From Psococerastis gibbosa (Eukaryota; Arthropoda; Insecta; Psocodea; Psocidae), in contig OZ020488.1 of the NCBI GenBank assembly GCA_963971405.1, forward strand, positions 10,047,261 to 10,111,260: a stretch of DNA of 64,000 nucleotides, read 5' to 3'. Under the pieces are notes generated by a model that was given only the letters and a program-made list of their open reading frames with translations, was not told the DNA's origin and did no database searches. How positions within the stretch are numbered: the stretch's first letter is position 1; each line of letters begins with the position of its first letter. This document shows positions 29,115 to 40,804 of this stretch, piece by piece. The translations under genes were made by a program, and so were the position numbers.

Positions 29115-29290
29115 CTGCAGCCTGATTGAGGCGATTATAATATCGGTATTTATTGAATCCCCTGGTATTAAAAATGTAAACAAGATAATTTTATAAAGGA
29201 AAGTGCTATTCAAAATTTGTTTGCTTACAGTTATAATCCTATGGTATTTATTTAACCCCAGTATTATAATCGCTTCGATCAGGCTGCTGG
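29115..29290. mobile_element. MITE family C, second copy
   Basis: CTGCAGCCTGATTGAGGCGA at the left, and CGATCAGGCTGCTGG at the right. The internal GGAAAGTGCTATTCAAAATT is shared with 6977-7140. Confidence 0.7.
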
Positions 29291-31097
29291 GAAAGGGCTA
29301 TTCAGAATTGTTTTGTTTACCAGACATTTTTTACCCCAGGAATAGGTTAATACTAAACGGCTTAGTATGCCCGCTGGTGTCATTATATTGCCCTAGACAG
29401 CAGGTGAGATTTATTTTGATTTAGACAAGGAAAAGGTATTTTTATGGGCTCTAGCATTTTCACGAACAGCATCCTGAACCTTTCTAAATTGCATTGGTTA
29501 GGTTAGCTGATAGAATAGCCCTTTGGGGCTAAAGCTCGCCTATATATAAAGAAGTTTTCATTCATTCATTCATTGATCCGATGGTGAGGTACTCCTATGG
29601 AATTTTTATGACACACTTTGCTTTCCTATACACTTGAGATTTTTTGCACCCAAAAGGAATAGCCAATCTTAAAAATGGCAAGAATAATAGGCTGGTACGT
29701 AGCCTATTTGAAATCATTGAAAGATGGAAACCTCGAGGAGTCTTGTAGGCCTTCACCTTAATTCGAATTATAGTTTGAATTCGATGAGGGTATTAATTGC
29801 ATTAATTAAAATGATTATTATATAATATTGGTAAAGTTATCAAAAATTATAACAATGGTGAAATCCATATAATTTCTGCCTGTTTGTTTGTCGCGGCGAA
29901 GAACCGAACCCAGAACTATAAGTTAAGATGCCGAAGATATTATACTTAGGGGTGGGGTGGATTCTGGAATACTACCAATTAAGTACTCCGTAGAGTTCAC
30001 TTCATTCCCCCCTAAAGTACACCATAAATTGTTGCATCGGCCTGGATCAAATTCTCTATAGCAGTTCTCGGTCACTATATATAGGCCTAACCTTGAACAA
30101 AGATTGTCTACCGGTATTTATTTTATAATTGATAAAATAATTACAAAATACGCTATGAAACCCATTTAATATATTCAAAAATTAAAAAAAGTAATAGCTA
30201 AGATTAAGAAACATGCCATAAATTTGGGAAAAATAGTGAAAAATAAAATAAAACGTTGTATTACACGATTTGACCTCAATATAAGTTATGGGGCGCCTTG
30301 GGAGTTCATACAGGGCAGTTTGTGGAATCGGACATTTGTTATTGTGAAGAATATTGGCAATTTGGTACGTAAAGTGATCAATACCGTTATAGGGAGCATA
30401 TTAGAACCCCTCCATTTACATTAGATTTAAACATTATTGGAAAAGTTTATCGCTTGGCATCAAGTACTGCTGGTGCCCTGTCTAGTAGAATAATAATAAT
30501 ATATAATATGCATATTACCTAGGCCCATTTTATGTCTACCTATATGGTACCTATACCCCTATAACCTCACTCCTCACATTAAAATATGCAATATGCCTAT
30601 AGTCCTAACGTAACTCCAGAAATCCCTTAATCTGTAACGTTCTGCATGTATACATAAATACTATGTATATCTAAGACAACAGTAAACTACTTTAGTCATA
30701 ATTAATTAAATTATATATACGATACTACGATACGATCTATATACGATAACCCTATATTTTACGTGTTACCATAAGTTATCCTATGTTATACAATCCTAAG
30801 GCTATACAATAGTTTACTTTATTGCAAACTGTCACTTAAATTAATAATGTTCAATATGCTGTAGCCCGTAGGCCTGTGACTTTAAAAGCGTTTCTTTAAC
30901 AAAAATATGACTACCCCAACTGCCGTAAGGATTTTAGTATGCGAATGCATACCTACTGGTCAAAATATACGGTATACCTACCATATTCATTTTGTTTCGT
31001 AAATAGTAGGCTAATTACCGTACCTACCTACTAATAATATAGTTTTATTTTCAAATGATATGTATTTTTTCTAATTTTTTGTAACTATAGTCAGGGT
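29291..31097. other. Intergenic, no gene seen
   Basis: AT-rich. Around 29500-29575 a GCCCTTTGGGGC hairpin followed by (CATT)n looks like another retroelement 3' tail. A 66-codon ORF at 30224-30424 has no support. Confidence 0.45.
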
Positions 31098-31105
31098 AGG
31101 CCATA

Positions 31106-32601
31106 CAGAGGCGGATACAGAGTTTTTTTTAGGGGGGTCACGGTCGAATTTACCCCCCCCCCCTTATTATTGTCTCTAGTGCTCCTTGTTGGGGACCATT
31201 GGCATCTTACTATATACGACAACATGTAGCTGTTTAGGTCGTTACCTACTTCCTACAGACACTAGAAAAAACTATTAAAAAATTGATACAGCTGCTGGTT
31301 GAAAAATTTCTTTACTTCCTTAAGTAGAGTTCCAGTACATCCAAATCATTTTAACCACAATGTAATAAATGATAATCATTATTAAATTCAGTGCCGGGAT
31401 TGGCTATGGGGTCACCGGGGCCGTGGCCCCAGGGCCCCCACGAAAAGCCACAAAATACAAAATTTACAGTAGATATAGATTCGAATACCAAAACAAACCA
31501 ATTAGGCAAACACATCTTCCCATATTGACCAGTTTATGCTGTCACTGGATCGTTGAAAGTTGAGAATTAAATAAATCTAGTACGGTGACATGAATATGCC
31601 TTCCTCAGTAAATTGTATAAGCTTTACTGCTGTAATCGTAAAACTCCACTATTTTGGGCCTATTTTTTCCAACATTTTCCACCGGTGGAGACCCCCGGGC
31701 CCCCCTGTTTGCAGCTATATGAATATGCATTCCTTTGTAAGCTTTCCTGCTGTAAAACCATAATGTTTTTCACTTACATTTTCAAAGTTTTCCCCGGGAG
31801 TAACCCCCGGGCCTGCCTCTGGTGATTATTTTTGTGAATAAGCATTTCTTTGTAAGCTTTATCAAATCTATACTTTACTGCTGTTAAAATGCTTAAAACC
31901 CGACTATTTTGCACTTATATTTTCAAATTTTACCCCCGGGGGTTAAATGCGATATTATTTCTATACCGTACAGTCTCAACCGCCGTAATGTTAACATTAC
32001 GATTTAGTCCGCATATCCGCAAAATATAAGCCTGTGTTCGCACCGCAGCTAATTCGGTCAATAAATTGACGTTTGTGTGTGCATGTGCCCATGCTATCAT
32101 ATACTCATATACGAGTTACACCATAACCTCTAAAGAATACGCTAGATACAATTGAATTATCAAGAAAAAAATGTACCCTAGGATTACAATCGCCACAGCC
32201 ACCCCCGAAAAAAAATTCTGGCTACGGGCTTGTCTGGCACCCTGATTCCTCTGTCTCCATTTTATATTAAATTGATAGTGAAATATTCGTTTAAGGGGTA
32301 TAAGACTTTTCTGCCCGAGAAAGGGCCCCCACACAATGCCGGCCCCATCCAGGGCCCCCACAAGGCCAAACCCGGCACTGATTAAATTTGTAATGCAATA
32401 CCAAATTAAATGTAATTATGAAAGGAAGATTTTATTTTATGTCTATTTCAGCCTACAAAACAAAATCGACCCTTCGATGTTTTCGTTACCGTACTTTATT
32501 GGCAAAACGTGTTATTATATAATGTTTTTTTTTTTAATTTAAATGTTAATAAATATTTTTCATCGTCATTTTGCCCCCCCCCCCCTCTGTATTCGCCACT
32601 G
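31106..32601. mobile_element. hAT-like element, 1.5 kb, perfect 8-bp TSD, with nested element
   Basis: AGGCCATA flanks it at 31098-31105 and 32602-32609. Ends are CAGAGGCGGATACAGAG and CTGTATTCGCCACTG. About 500 bp remains after removing the nested 31389-32380 element. No transposase is seen, so it is non-autonomous. Confidence 0.88.
31389..32380. mobile_element. Nested hAT-like element, CAGTGCCGGG termini, perfect 8-bp TSD
   Basis: ATTAAATT stands at 31381-31388 and 32381-32388. Ends are CAGTGCCGGGATTGGC and CCAAACCCGGCACTG. Inside, three diverged tandem-like units recur (CATTCCTTTGTAAGCTTTCC near 31729, with neighbours near 31613 and 31843), each followed by CCCCGGG. No transposase. Confidence 0.88.
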
Positions 32602-33191
32602 AGGCCATAGGCTACTGCTCATAAGGTATTCCCGCAGTGCGAGAAGAGTAAATAATAAGTAAAATACCTATCTTAGGTGCTTAGTACATTATGAAACACA
32701 TAATAGCAAAAACAAATCGCATAAGAAAATAAGTGTAACATAGCCTAACTCATAACTAGATAAGGATTTCCTCTCTAGGTCGAAATCGGTCGTGTCTGGT
32801 AACATTATATATATATAAATGTATATATATATATGGGTCTATTTGACGCCATTTCTCTGTGGATTTCTATAAGAAAGAGGTTCATTAGATTCATCTAGTT
32901 CAAATTTGGCTCATTATTTGCGCAGTTGCATAACTTTTAACTTAAAATTGCAGGCGTTCTTTGGGGAAGGCCCAAATCAGTATATATCTATAGGCCCACC
33001 GACATGAGTTTCTCGTGTCTAAAAGCTGTCGGTTACGGGATTACCATCAGAACATCACTTGGATCATATTTAAGTGTTAAAACGAATTTTCAAGTTTTGG
33101 CGCTTAACCCGGTTTTTATTTCCACGCTTTTGACGTTTGACACCTGTTTTGGTTGTGTCCGTATATCCATAAGGTGAAAACCGTGCACTGG

Positions 33192-33382
33192 CAAGGACGG
33201 ATACAGGGGGAGGGGGTAGGGGGGGTAGCTGCCCCCCCTGTATCCGTCCTTGCCAGTGCCCAAATTTGGTAAATCTATTGTAAATTAAGTTATTACGCTC
33301 TAATTTAGTCGATCCTACATAAGTTTTTCCTATTTTGACCCTCAGCTACCCCCCCCCCAAAAATGGGCTGGATCCGTCCCTG
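33192..33382. mobile_element. hAT-like MITE, perfect 8-bp TSD
   Basis: TGCACTGG at 33184-33191 and 33383-33390. Near the left end is a second hairpin: CAAGGACGGATACAGGGGG then CCCCCTGTATCCGTCCTTG. The right end is GGATCCGTCCCTG. Confidence 0.85.
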
Positions 33383-33712
33383 TGCACTGGTCTGAGGTCA
33401 GCACTCAGCAGCTTCACGCCAGACTCAGAAATATTCTGACGTTGACTATGTGGTTTTCCAATTACCAAAATTTGCTGCAATTAAAAAAATCGTGTGTACC
33501 AAACTTTAAGCCTACTTAATATGTTTCACGTAGAGTGCCTGAGTGCAGGCAACCAGACATGATTATGTGTCACAACTTTATATTTATTTAGGGCCTACAC
33601 TCCCATTAATCTATATTAATAATACAATAAAATTATAAATAATATGTATGTTTTCAAATCATTAATAAAAAAATATACAATAAATAAAACACAAATAATT
33701 AATTGTGTAGCC

Positions 33713-33880
33713 TACTCCACTGGTCAATATTTTCCGCCAATTGTGATAAAAAAAAGTTGAGATTTTTGTTTTAAGGAGACTATTATATAAATAAGTTAGG
33801 TAGGCTATCTACATAATAGTCTCCTTAAAACAAAAATCTTAACTTTTTTTAATTACAAATGACGGAATATTGACCAGTGG
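33713..33880. mobile_element. Fold-back element, CCACTGGTCAATATT termini
   Basis: CCACTGGTCAATATTTTCCG faces CGGAATATTGACCAGTGG. The stem includes TTTTGTTTTAAGGAGACTAT and its complement. Confidence 0.75.
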
Positions 33881-33895
33881 CTTTTACACGCCTAA

Positions 33896-34240
33896 GGCGG
33901 CAATTTTACCGGCGAATTTACTTCATTTGTGATTTGAGATTTTTTGTTTGTTTTGTTTTAAGGAGACTATTATGTAGATACTTAACCTATCTTTTATAAA
34001 TTAAGTTATAATATGGTAATTGTCAAATATGAGCTTACCCTTCGCCTCAGTTAGTAACTGGATACTTGAAAAATAGTACAAATTGCATGAAGTAGGCCTA
34101 TTTATTTACATGAAATCTTTATTATTATGATGTCTGCCACCATATTATAACTTGATTTATAATAGATAAGCTAAGTATCTACATAATTTACTCCTTAAAA
34201 CAAAACAAACAAAAAATCTCAAATCACAAATTCGCAGCAT
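33896..34240. mobile_element. Fold-back element, adjacent relative
   Basis: GATTTGAGATTTTTTGTTTG, TTTTGTTTTAAGGAGACTAT at the left pairs with CTCCTTAAAACAAAACAAAC, AAATCTCAAATCACAAAT at the right. It lies 15 bp from 33713-33880, with which it shares the AAGGAGACTATTAT block. Confidence 0.7.
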
Positions 34241-36309
34241 AAAAACAAGATATTTTGAAGTTACCGCCAATTTTAGTTTCCAACTTACTCACCAGATGAC
34301 AGGTCAAGACGCAAATGTGAGAAGCCATTTTTGTTTTGTTGTTCTTATTGTATACTTTTGTGTTGAATGTGTGCTGGTTAAAATTCTGGTATAATAATAG
34401 CTGTGATTTGATCAATGCAACAGTGATATGCCGGTCTTTTTCCGTTGAATAATGAAAAATGCGTATTGGTAACCAATTACAGGAGGTGAGGGCATAAATT
34501 TGCAGAGGTTTCGGTCTTGCCGTTTGTGCAGTATCACACCAATTTGCTGAGGTAAGTAGGTTGATTGCACTATGTTCTATTTCTATCACTTCTCGTTGCT
34601 GTTTATCAATTGAAAATAGACAGATGCCGGTAATATTTTTATTAATCAAACACAATATTCACTGTAGCCCTGAGTTACCGTTTCTTATGTGCATGCAGTA
34701 ATAACAGAAAAGTTGTAGCGACTAGCGATGAAGCTTTCCACCCTCTATTATGGACTATGGTACAATATGAGTATATGACAGTGTTGCAGTCAATTTTGGC
34801 AAGGGCGCCATTTAAGCAAGACGGAAGGGGAACCGTTTGGAACTGCCCAGATGCAGGCAGGCAGGCTGAGTAGGTTCATCGCATCATTGCCAAAACTCGG
34901 CAATTAGGCACACCTTATTAATAACGATTTTTCAGGATTCAAGGCCGTTGTCACAAGGAGGATGAGGGAATGTCGACTATAGCATGGACAAGTACAGGGA
35001 ACTAAATTGGGATGCGCAACATATTCAACCCCCCTCCCCGTTTAACGTCCTTTCGCATGAAACTGGTTTTGGTTTAGATTTGCGTTTAGACGCCATCCAT
35101 CTTGCCTTGGTGGGTCGTATACAAAGATTGATTGATTGATTGATTGATTCAATTCATTGAATATATATAGTTTACTATGCATTGCGCGTAAGGCTACTGG
35201 ATAAAGAGCCCAAAAAATTGCAGGAGACAATGTAAATAGTACAATTGTTTAATATTCATCCGCTGGTTTTGCCTCTTCCATTAATAATTTCAGTATTAAT
35301 TTAAAATAATTAATAATTAAGGTAAGCTTGTGGAAATTATATCACTTATACGCTAGCTTTTAGCTTTTCTCCCATATATTTGCCCTTCCCAAAAGCCCCA
35401 CCACTCCTGTCCCGTGGCGGCTAACTACAAAACAGTCTGGCTCTATGTACACAGCCGGGGTAGCTAAACTGAACCTTTACCGGCGTAAGTAGGGCTTGGG
35501 CAGTAGTGCAAGGTCTGTATAATGAAAAGTAAAATAAATAAGTGTTTGTGGCCATTGGCGCCGTCTCAAAACTTTCGCAACTGAACTAGTGTTACTAACT
35601 AGCTCATAGTTTGTGCGTCAGGCTTTATATATTCCCTATAGTAAGAACCATATCTGACCCCAAGGAGCATGTGTCGTGTTACTAGCATTTTTGGACAATA
35701 CTAGCACATGGGACTCTTCTATTCGTTAACAAATGCAATCTATGGTTGCTTCATTATTAACACGGTCGATCACGACTCGGGCTGGTGAAACACCTGAATA
35801 TTTGTATTGAAGGCCCAGTGCACAGAGACAATTTTAACGCGGGCGACTCTCTGGGAAGTCTGTCATTGGAGCAAATGGGTTGGTGCAAAAAACAGTATTT
35901 TTTTTTAACGCACTTCAAATCGCGGTATTGCACGGTTTTCGGAAGTGTGGCAGTGGGAGGAAAGGTGCACTTTTGGTCAAAATTGAGATAATGGTGGCAT
36001 TCTATTCAGTTTTTAATGCAGTTTTAAATGACCTAACAAAACCGAAGAAAAACAAGTAAGGTTCTGCACAAATGGCGTGCGGGAAAAACAGTAGACAGGG
36101 GAGGAAACGGCCATTAAACTTTAAAATTAGATTTCTGAAAAATCAACTTTTGATCACCTTTCCAGTTTTTCCCCTGACGTCTTCAATTGTGACAGGTGTG
36201 TGTTAGAAAGATATCAATTATCTTTTGAAATTTTTTTCATAGTCTAGGATTTATATTTCATGAAATGTTTGATTTGTACACTTACGAGTATTATTATTAT
36301 TTTTTAATT
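34241..36309. other. Intergenic, no gene supported
   Basis: A (GATT)n microsatellite lies at about 35124-35150. A 143-codon minus-strand ORF (34224-34655) starts in the fold-back arm and has no domain. CATTGGAGCAAATGGGTTG near 35862 recurs in reverse near 46988. Confidence 0.4.
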
Positions 36310-36465
36310 TTTAATGATTATTCGCATACAAACAATTCAATAAATATATCCGAATAACCTCTATAGTCGCCTCTGTAGGTAATACCTGTGTTGAGTTCAC
36401 CGATCGCATGATGTGAAGAGACTCGCACAAGTACGAACAAGCTACCACTATGCCATCGAAGACCC
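36310..36465 (-). repeat. SINE family 2 copy
   Basis: Reverse copy: ATTATTCGCATACAAACAAT, CCGAATAACCTCTATAGTCG, ends TACCACTATGCCATCGAAG. Confidence 0.65.
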
Positions 36466-36816
36466 GTTCGATTGTCTCTTATTCAATCCCTCATGGTTCT
36501 ACAATCAATCATTCTTTGTCTGTCCACGAGGGAGGACGGCGTCCACGTTCACACTTCGAAGCGCTAAAACTTGTACTAACATAGGATTGCTTTCTAATAA
36601 TATTGTTTTCCTTTTACGTTGAACTCTTAGATTGGCCTGTAAACAGTGAAAAGAAGGGTTAAGAAGAGAAAAGTTTCTCCACAATGTTGCGTGGGCCCTA
36701 TAATGACGTCTTTTTCACGACGGTGACAATTAGTGGAGTAGGTAGGGCGGTATCGATTGTGTCTGCCCTCAGCAGATCATTGAGTTGCCTTTCCTCAGTA
36801 CACAGCAGAGTTCAAC

Positions 36817-36850
36817 TCAGTTGCGCGAGAGACTCCTTTAACAGTGGTCG
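36817..36850 (+). promoter_or_regulatory. Candidate TATA-less core promoter (Inr + DPE)
   Basis: TCAGTT, the arthropod initiator, lies at 36817-36822 with its A at 36819. GGTCG, a perfect DPE, occupies 36846-36850, exactly +28 to +32. No TATA box is present at -30. The surroundings (36660-36870) are locally GC-richer. It could drive a gene or be an LTR-type or jockey-type internal promoter; I did not find LTR ends or an ORF. Confidence 0.4.
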
Positions 36851-37334
36851 ATGTCCGTGGTGCGGCATTTTATATCGATTCACTGGCTACCGCCTTTTTT
36901 ACAATAGTTTCTTTCATTTTTTTGTATTGAAGTGCTCATTATTATTGTTAAAAATCCTAAATTTTACGCGTATTTAAGCAGTGGTACGTATTTAAACAGT
37001 ATAGCTGATTCTATATCTGTAACACTTGCTTTCATTTTGTTTCCTATTTACACTGTCAATCATTAGTCATTATGTAACTTCCCACGGTTAATTAGTTTCT
37101 GTAATAGATTGTTATGAATTGGCTATTGCCGAGATCGAAGACCAAATGATGAAGAGTAATAATATATTGTTCTTTTCATGTGTTTGAATCTTCAGGTTAT
37201 GGCCAAGTTTTGATTAGATGAATTTGATTTTGTTGACCTGTTATCCTCACTTTACCCATTGTTTATTTGATGATATTTTTCCAATTCTGACTAGTCACTT
37301 TGACATTTTTTCACTTAGCCATTTCATCCCATTT

Positions 37335-37511
37335 GGCGGCTATTCCACTTGTCAATATTCCGTCATTTGTGCATCAATAATTGATGAGATTTTTTTTAAA
37401 TGAGACTATTATGTAGATACTTAACTTACCTATTATAAATTAAGTTATAATATGGTAGAGACTTATTATTGGTGCATAAATGACGGAATATTGACAAGTG
37501 GAATAGCCGCT
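37335..37511. mobile_element. Fold-back element, GGCGGCTATTCCAC termini
   Basis: GGCGGCTATTCCACTTGTCA and TGACAAGTGGAATAGCCGC. The stem includes ATATTCCGTCATTTGTGCAT; the centre has ATTATGTAGATACTTAACTT. Confidence 0.8.
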
Positions 37512-37819
37512 TTTTTCAAGGGCAGGGACCAGCGCTATTTTTCACCATAGGGGATGAAAGTTATGTACAGTACATACGAATATATATACGTATATATATA
37601 AGCCATTGACGAAGCTAGTGCAAACACTGTGATTCTTTTTTGAAATATTGACTTACAGTGTAGTATCAATTATGGGTAGAACCAATCAACCAAACCGGTA
37701 GTGGGGATTCCGATTATCCGAGCTTTTTGAAAGCTTTCCACCCCATTTCTGTTATGACCAATCGCCTCAATGACCATGAACACGTTAAATAAATAAATAA
37801 TGACTTTTTGTTCTATGAC

Positions 37820-38148
37820 TTAGGCGGGGTTTCCACCGACCTCGCATTGCAGAATGCAAATGACATTGACAGAAATGTTAGTTTTCCTTTATGCCATAGT
37901 TAAAATTGATCAATGATCATACAGTAAAATCACAAACAAACAAACTAAAATTAAAAATGGCGTCATGGGATATGTTAAGTTCAAACATTTTAATAGATTT
38001 CTATAAAAAGAAAAATTCTAATTTCCGTCAATGTCATTTGCATTCTGCAATGCGAGGTCGGTGGAAATCTGCCTAAGTCTTGAATGTCTGCTACCACGTC
38101 ACCGTTTTTGTATTTAGCCCTAGCCGGTCGGTGGAATCCCCGCCTAAG
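37820..38148. mobile_element. Fold-back element with one-sided outer arm
   Basis: The inner pair GGCGGGGTTTCCACCGACCT and AGGTCGGTGGAAATCTGCC encloses the core with CAAATGACATTGACAGAAAT. After it comes an outer arm (TCTTGAATGTCTGCTACCAC, CCGGTCGGTGGAATCCCCGC) with no left partner, so this copy is truncated. Confidence 0.75.
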
Positions 38149-38310
38149 CGACCCTGGCGGAGTTAAGGCTATAAAGGCCTCTCTTGCACTCAACTAGGAA
38201 ATCCTCGGCCCGCCTGCTTCACATTACCTTCGAAGCATGGCCAGAAAATGTAGCAAGTGTGGGGGCTCGAACCAACACCCTTTCGGGTGAAAGTTGAAGA
38301 TTGTCTACAC
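38146..38310 (-). repeat. SINE family 1 copy
   Basis: GGAGTTAAGGCTATAAAGGC, CGAAGCATGGCCAGAAAATG, TCGAACCAACACCC. It starts directly at the end of the fold-back element. Confidence 0.65.
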
Positions 38311-38529
38311 CTGTCGGCTGTCAGAAAGCAAATACATGCTGATCTGATTGAAGTTGGAGATAGTGTGAGTCGGTTGTTACGTAGTTTCGCTGGGATACTG
38401 CATACCCTGACCAACGCGACGCAAAAATAGCGTTTTATTATTAATTATAATAATTGAAGGGCTTTTTATGGACGTTGGCTTATTTGAGGTGTACCTTGCC
38501 CTGCCAACGACCCCATCGGTTTTCGGAAA

Positions 38530-38708
38530 TTCTTTGTTATTTTTGTGAACCCATATCCCAAATTTCATCAAAATCCACCGAGTAGTTTGCCCTCAAATCG
38601 ACCGACAGACAGACATTTTTCTTTTGGTTCCTGGTACCTCAAAAAGTGTAAATCCACTAAAATCTCGAAATCGAAATTTCGAACATCACAAAGCGTTGCT
38701 TATACTAC
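38530..38708 (-). mobile_element. GCTTTCC element, truncated reverse copy
   Basis: CAAATTTCATCAAAATCCAC, GACAGACAGACATTTTTC, CTCAAAAAGTGTAAATCCAC and the terminal TTATACTACTTATTAATAGG then AAAGC. Confidence 0.7.
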
Positions 38709-39222
38709 TTATTAATAGGAAAGCAAAAAATAGAATAGATTTTATGTTTGCCACCCCTGTGCCATTTTGCTGATAATGACTCTGATGAGGAACATCGTCT
38801 GGGATGTTGAAAGGGTTGAAAGGTCACTGCTAGGGTTAAAAAATTGACTTACCGTTGTATTGAAATGACTCATTATTGGTGACATTATGCCCCCCAGGGT
38901 TTCCCAATACTATTAACGCGTCAACTTATAGTGTGTTCTTCAACACATCATAGATGTTCTAAAAACAAGTTGAATGATGTCATAAATAGCGGGTAGCTCG
39001 GGTTTAATTGTCTTGTTCTAATATGTTCTAGGGTCTCACTGACAGAGTAATGTACATATTTATATATTTTATTTACACCATTTTTGGTGGGGTTTAGCTT
39101 TTTTCGCTGCTCTCAGTTTGTTGGCCAATACCTCTGGCCGATCGGTGTTACTGACGGCTTCATTAATTATAAGTCGGGTAAACATAATAGTCTCCTTAGT
39201 AACTTTATAAAACTTGCTGTCA
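38709..39222. other. No gene seen
   Basis: AT-rich intergenic DNA without recognised repeats. Confidence 0.4.
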
Positions 39223-39502
39223 CTCATTGTTAAAATTAACTTTGTATAGTTTTACGAATAAAATTAAATTAAAAATTCGCAACCGGTTTCGGCTCATGCC
39301 ATCGTCAAGTGCGATTGAAAACAGATAAAACAAAAGGTATGAAAGCTAAAACAAAATAAAACTTATTGTCAGGATAACACACAGCATCGCATAAAGTAAA
39401 CAATTTAAATTGAACAATTAAACTTCTGAACCAGATAAAGGGTACGTTAAGTTACCATATCTGGGTAGGATTAGTTTGGAGTTGGCCTCTTGGATTGGAG
39501 AT

Positions 39503-39724
39503 AGGGTCGATAAGAATGTGTCATTTTATTCTGTGGACTCGTTGGGTAAGCAACTGATTAATTGTAAACCTAAATTAGGGTCGATAAGAATGTGTCATTT
39601 TATTCTGTGGACTCGTTGGGTAAGCAACTGATTAATTGTAAACCTAAATTAGGGTCGATAAGAATGTGTCATTTTATTCTGTGGACTCGTTGGGTAAGCA
39701 ACTGATTAATTGTAAACCTAAACT
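39503..39724 (+). repeat. 74-bp tandem triplication inside Penelope-like element B
   Basis: Three near-identical 74-bp units start at 39503, 39577 and 39651 (AGGGTCGATAAGAATGTGTC to GTAAACCTAAATT). 74 is not a multiple of three, so each unit shifts the frame and the coding sequence is broken upstream of the GIY-YIG core. Confidence 0.9.
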
Positions 39725-40069
39725 GGAGAAAGGGAGGAAATCAGGGGTTTATCAACTAGACTGTAATGATTGTGGTAGCTTATATATTGGACAAACTGGG
39801 AGAGGGTTTAAAGAAAGAATAGCGGAGCATAGACGGGGGGTAGGAAAACCCTGCACTCAGTCCGCCTTTGCCCAACATATAAACACAACACAACCATGCC
39901 TGTGATTTCGATAATTTTAAGATCTTACTTGTAGCCAACAAGGGGAAACTTCTTGATAATTTAGAAACCATTGAGATTAGGGAAGCTATGGTTAAAAACA
40001 AATCGTTACATAATGACATAACCTTTTTAAGTAGTTCCCCCTTGTTGGCGCTTCCATTGGTTAATGTTT
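39666..40069 (+). pseudogene. Penelope-like GIY-YIG endonuclease domain
   Basis: The frame from 39666 reads KQLINCKPKLEKGRKSGVYQ, LDCNDCGSLYIGQTGRGFKE, RIAEHRRG, FAQHINTTQPC. GVY and YIG are 11 residues apart, followed by the Arg-rich RGFKERIAEH helix, with the CNDC pair typical of Penelope endonucleases. A frameshift at about 39898 moves to the frame that continues FDNFKILLVANKGKLLDNLE, TIEIREAMVKNKSLHNDITF, LSSSPLL to TAA near 40069, which carries the acidic LE..EI..A block. The element thus has the full endonuclease domain in two frames, but no RT. Confidence 0.75.
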
Positions 40070-40173
40070 AATTGTTCAATTTAAATTGTTTACTTTATGC
40101 GATGCTGTGTGTTATCCTGACAGTGAGTTTTATTTTGTTTTAGCTTGCATACCTTTTGTTTTATCTGTTTTCA

Positions 40174-40213
40174 ATCGCACTTGACGATGACGTGAGCCAA
40201 AACCGGTTGTGAA
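40174..40213 (+). ncRNA. Hammerhead-like motif in Penelope-like element B
   Basis: TCGCAC, TTGACGA, T, GAC-loop-GCC, AAAACCGGTTGTGA. The other arm (39277-39314, minus) keeps the better version, with GGC/GCC stem II, GAAAC, ACCGGT stem III and TCGC/GCGA stem I. C3 of the core is T in both. Confidence 0.3.
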
Positions 40214-40266
40214 TTTTTAATTTAATTTAATTCGTAAAACTATACAAAGTTAATTTTAACAATGAG

Positions 40267-40804
40267 ATAAGACTGGTAGCCTATTCTACTACAATATATC
40301 ATTTTTGCAAAATCTGATCAAATTTTTGTGATTTATTCAATGACGTCTTCATTTTGAATGGGTGGCGATTTAAAATGACCATGTATCATAGAGTAAAAAC
40401 CTTTTGCGTCTTTGCGATGGAAAAATATGTAAATAATAACAAATAAAACTAATATTGCGCCATCTTGAAGAAGGGCTATCATTAAACGTTTAATTTGTCT
40501 TATTGGAGTTGTTTTGCGACTTATGTGGTTTTTAGTTGCTTTAGAATATTGTCATACAATGATTATTTACATAAATACAATTCGCAATTACGAGATACAT
40601 CGCAGGAAAAGAAAATTTGTCGCGACAAAAAATTTAAATAAGAAATATGATAAAAAAATTGTTTTTGTAAAAATGATATTGTAATGTAAGTCAAAGCGTA
40701 GAGGAATATTTTTTATAGCTGGCAACTCCTTAATGGTTCTACGATCGGTATTGAAAAATTTGGCTTCGCATAAAATAAGGATGGTGGGAGCTTCATTTGC
40801 CTTC
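40267..40804. other. No gene seen
   Basis: AT-rich intergenic DNA. The minus ORF 40588-40866 runs into the fold-back element and is not supported. Confidence 0.4.

Larger units (their letters stand above)
39223..40266 (+). mobile_element. Penelope-like element B with 200-bp inverted arms
   Basis: Arms 39223-39424 and 40066-40266 are inverted copies; the inner boundary word is TTGAACAATTAAAC and the outer is CTCATTGTTAAAATTAAC. Between them lies a GIY-YIG endonuclease remnant and a 74-bp triplication. No RT is left. Organisation is the same as element A, but the sequence family is different. Confidence 0.75.

Noticed and set aside
30224..30424. Small Lys-rich ORF
   Set aside because: AT-rich composition gives chance Lys/Ile/Asn frames; no conservation evidence.
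34224..34655. 143-codon minus ORF as a gene
   Set aside because: It begins in a fold-back arm, has no domain and no splice or start context.
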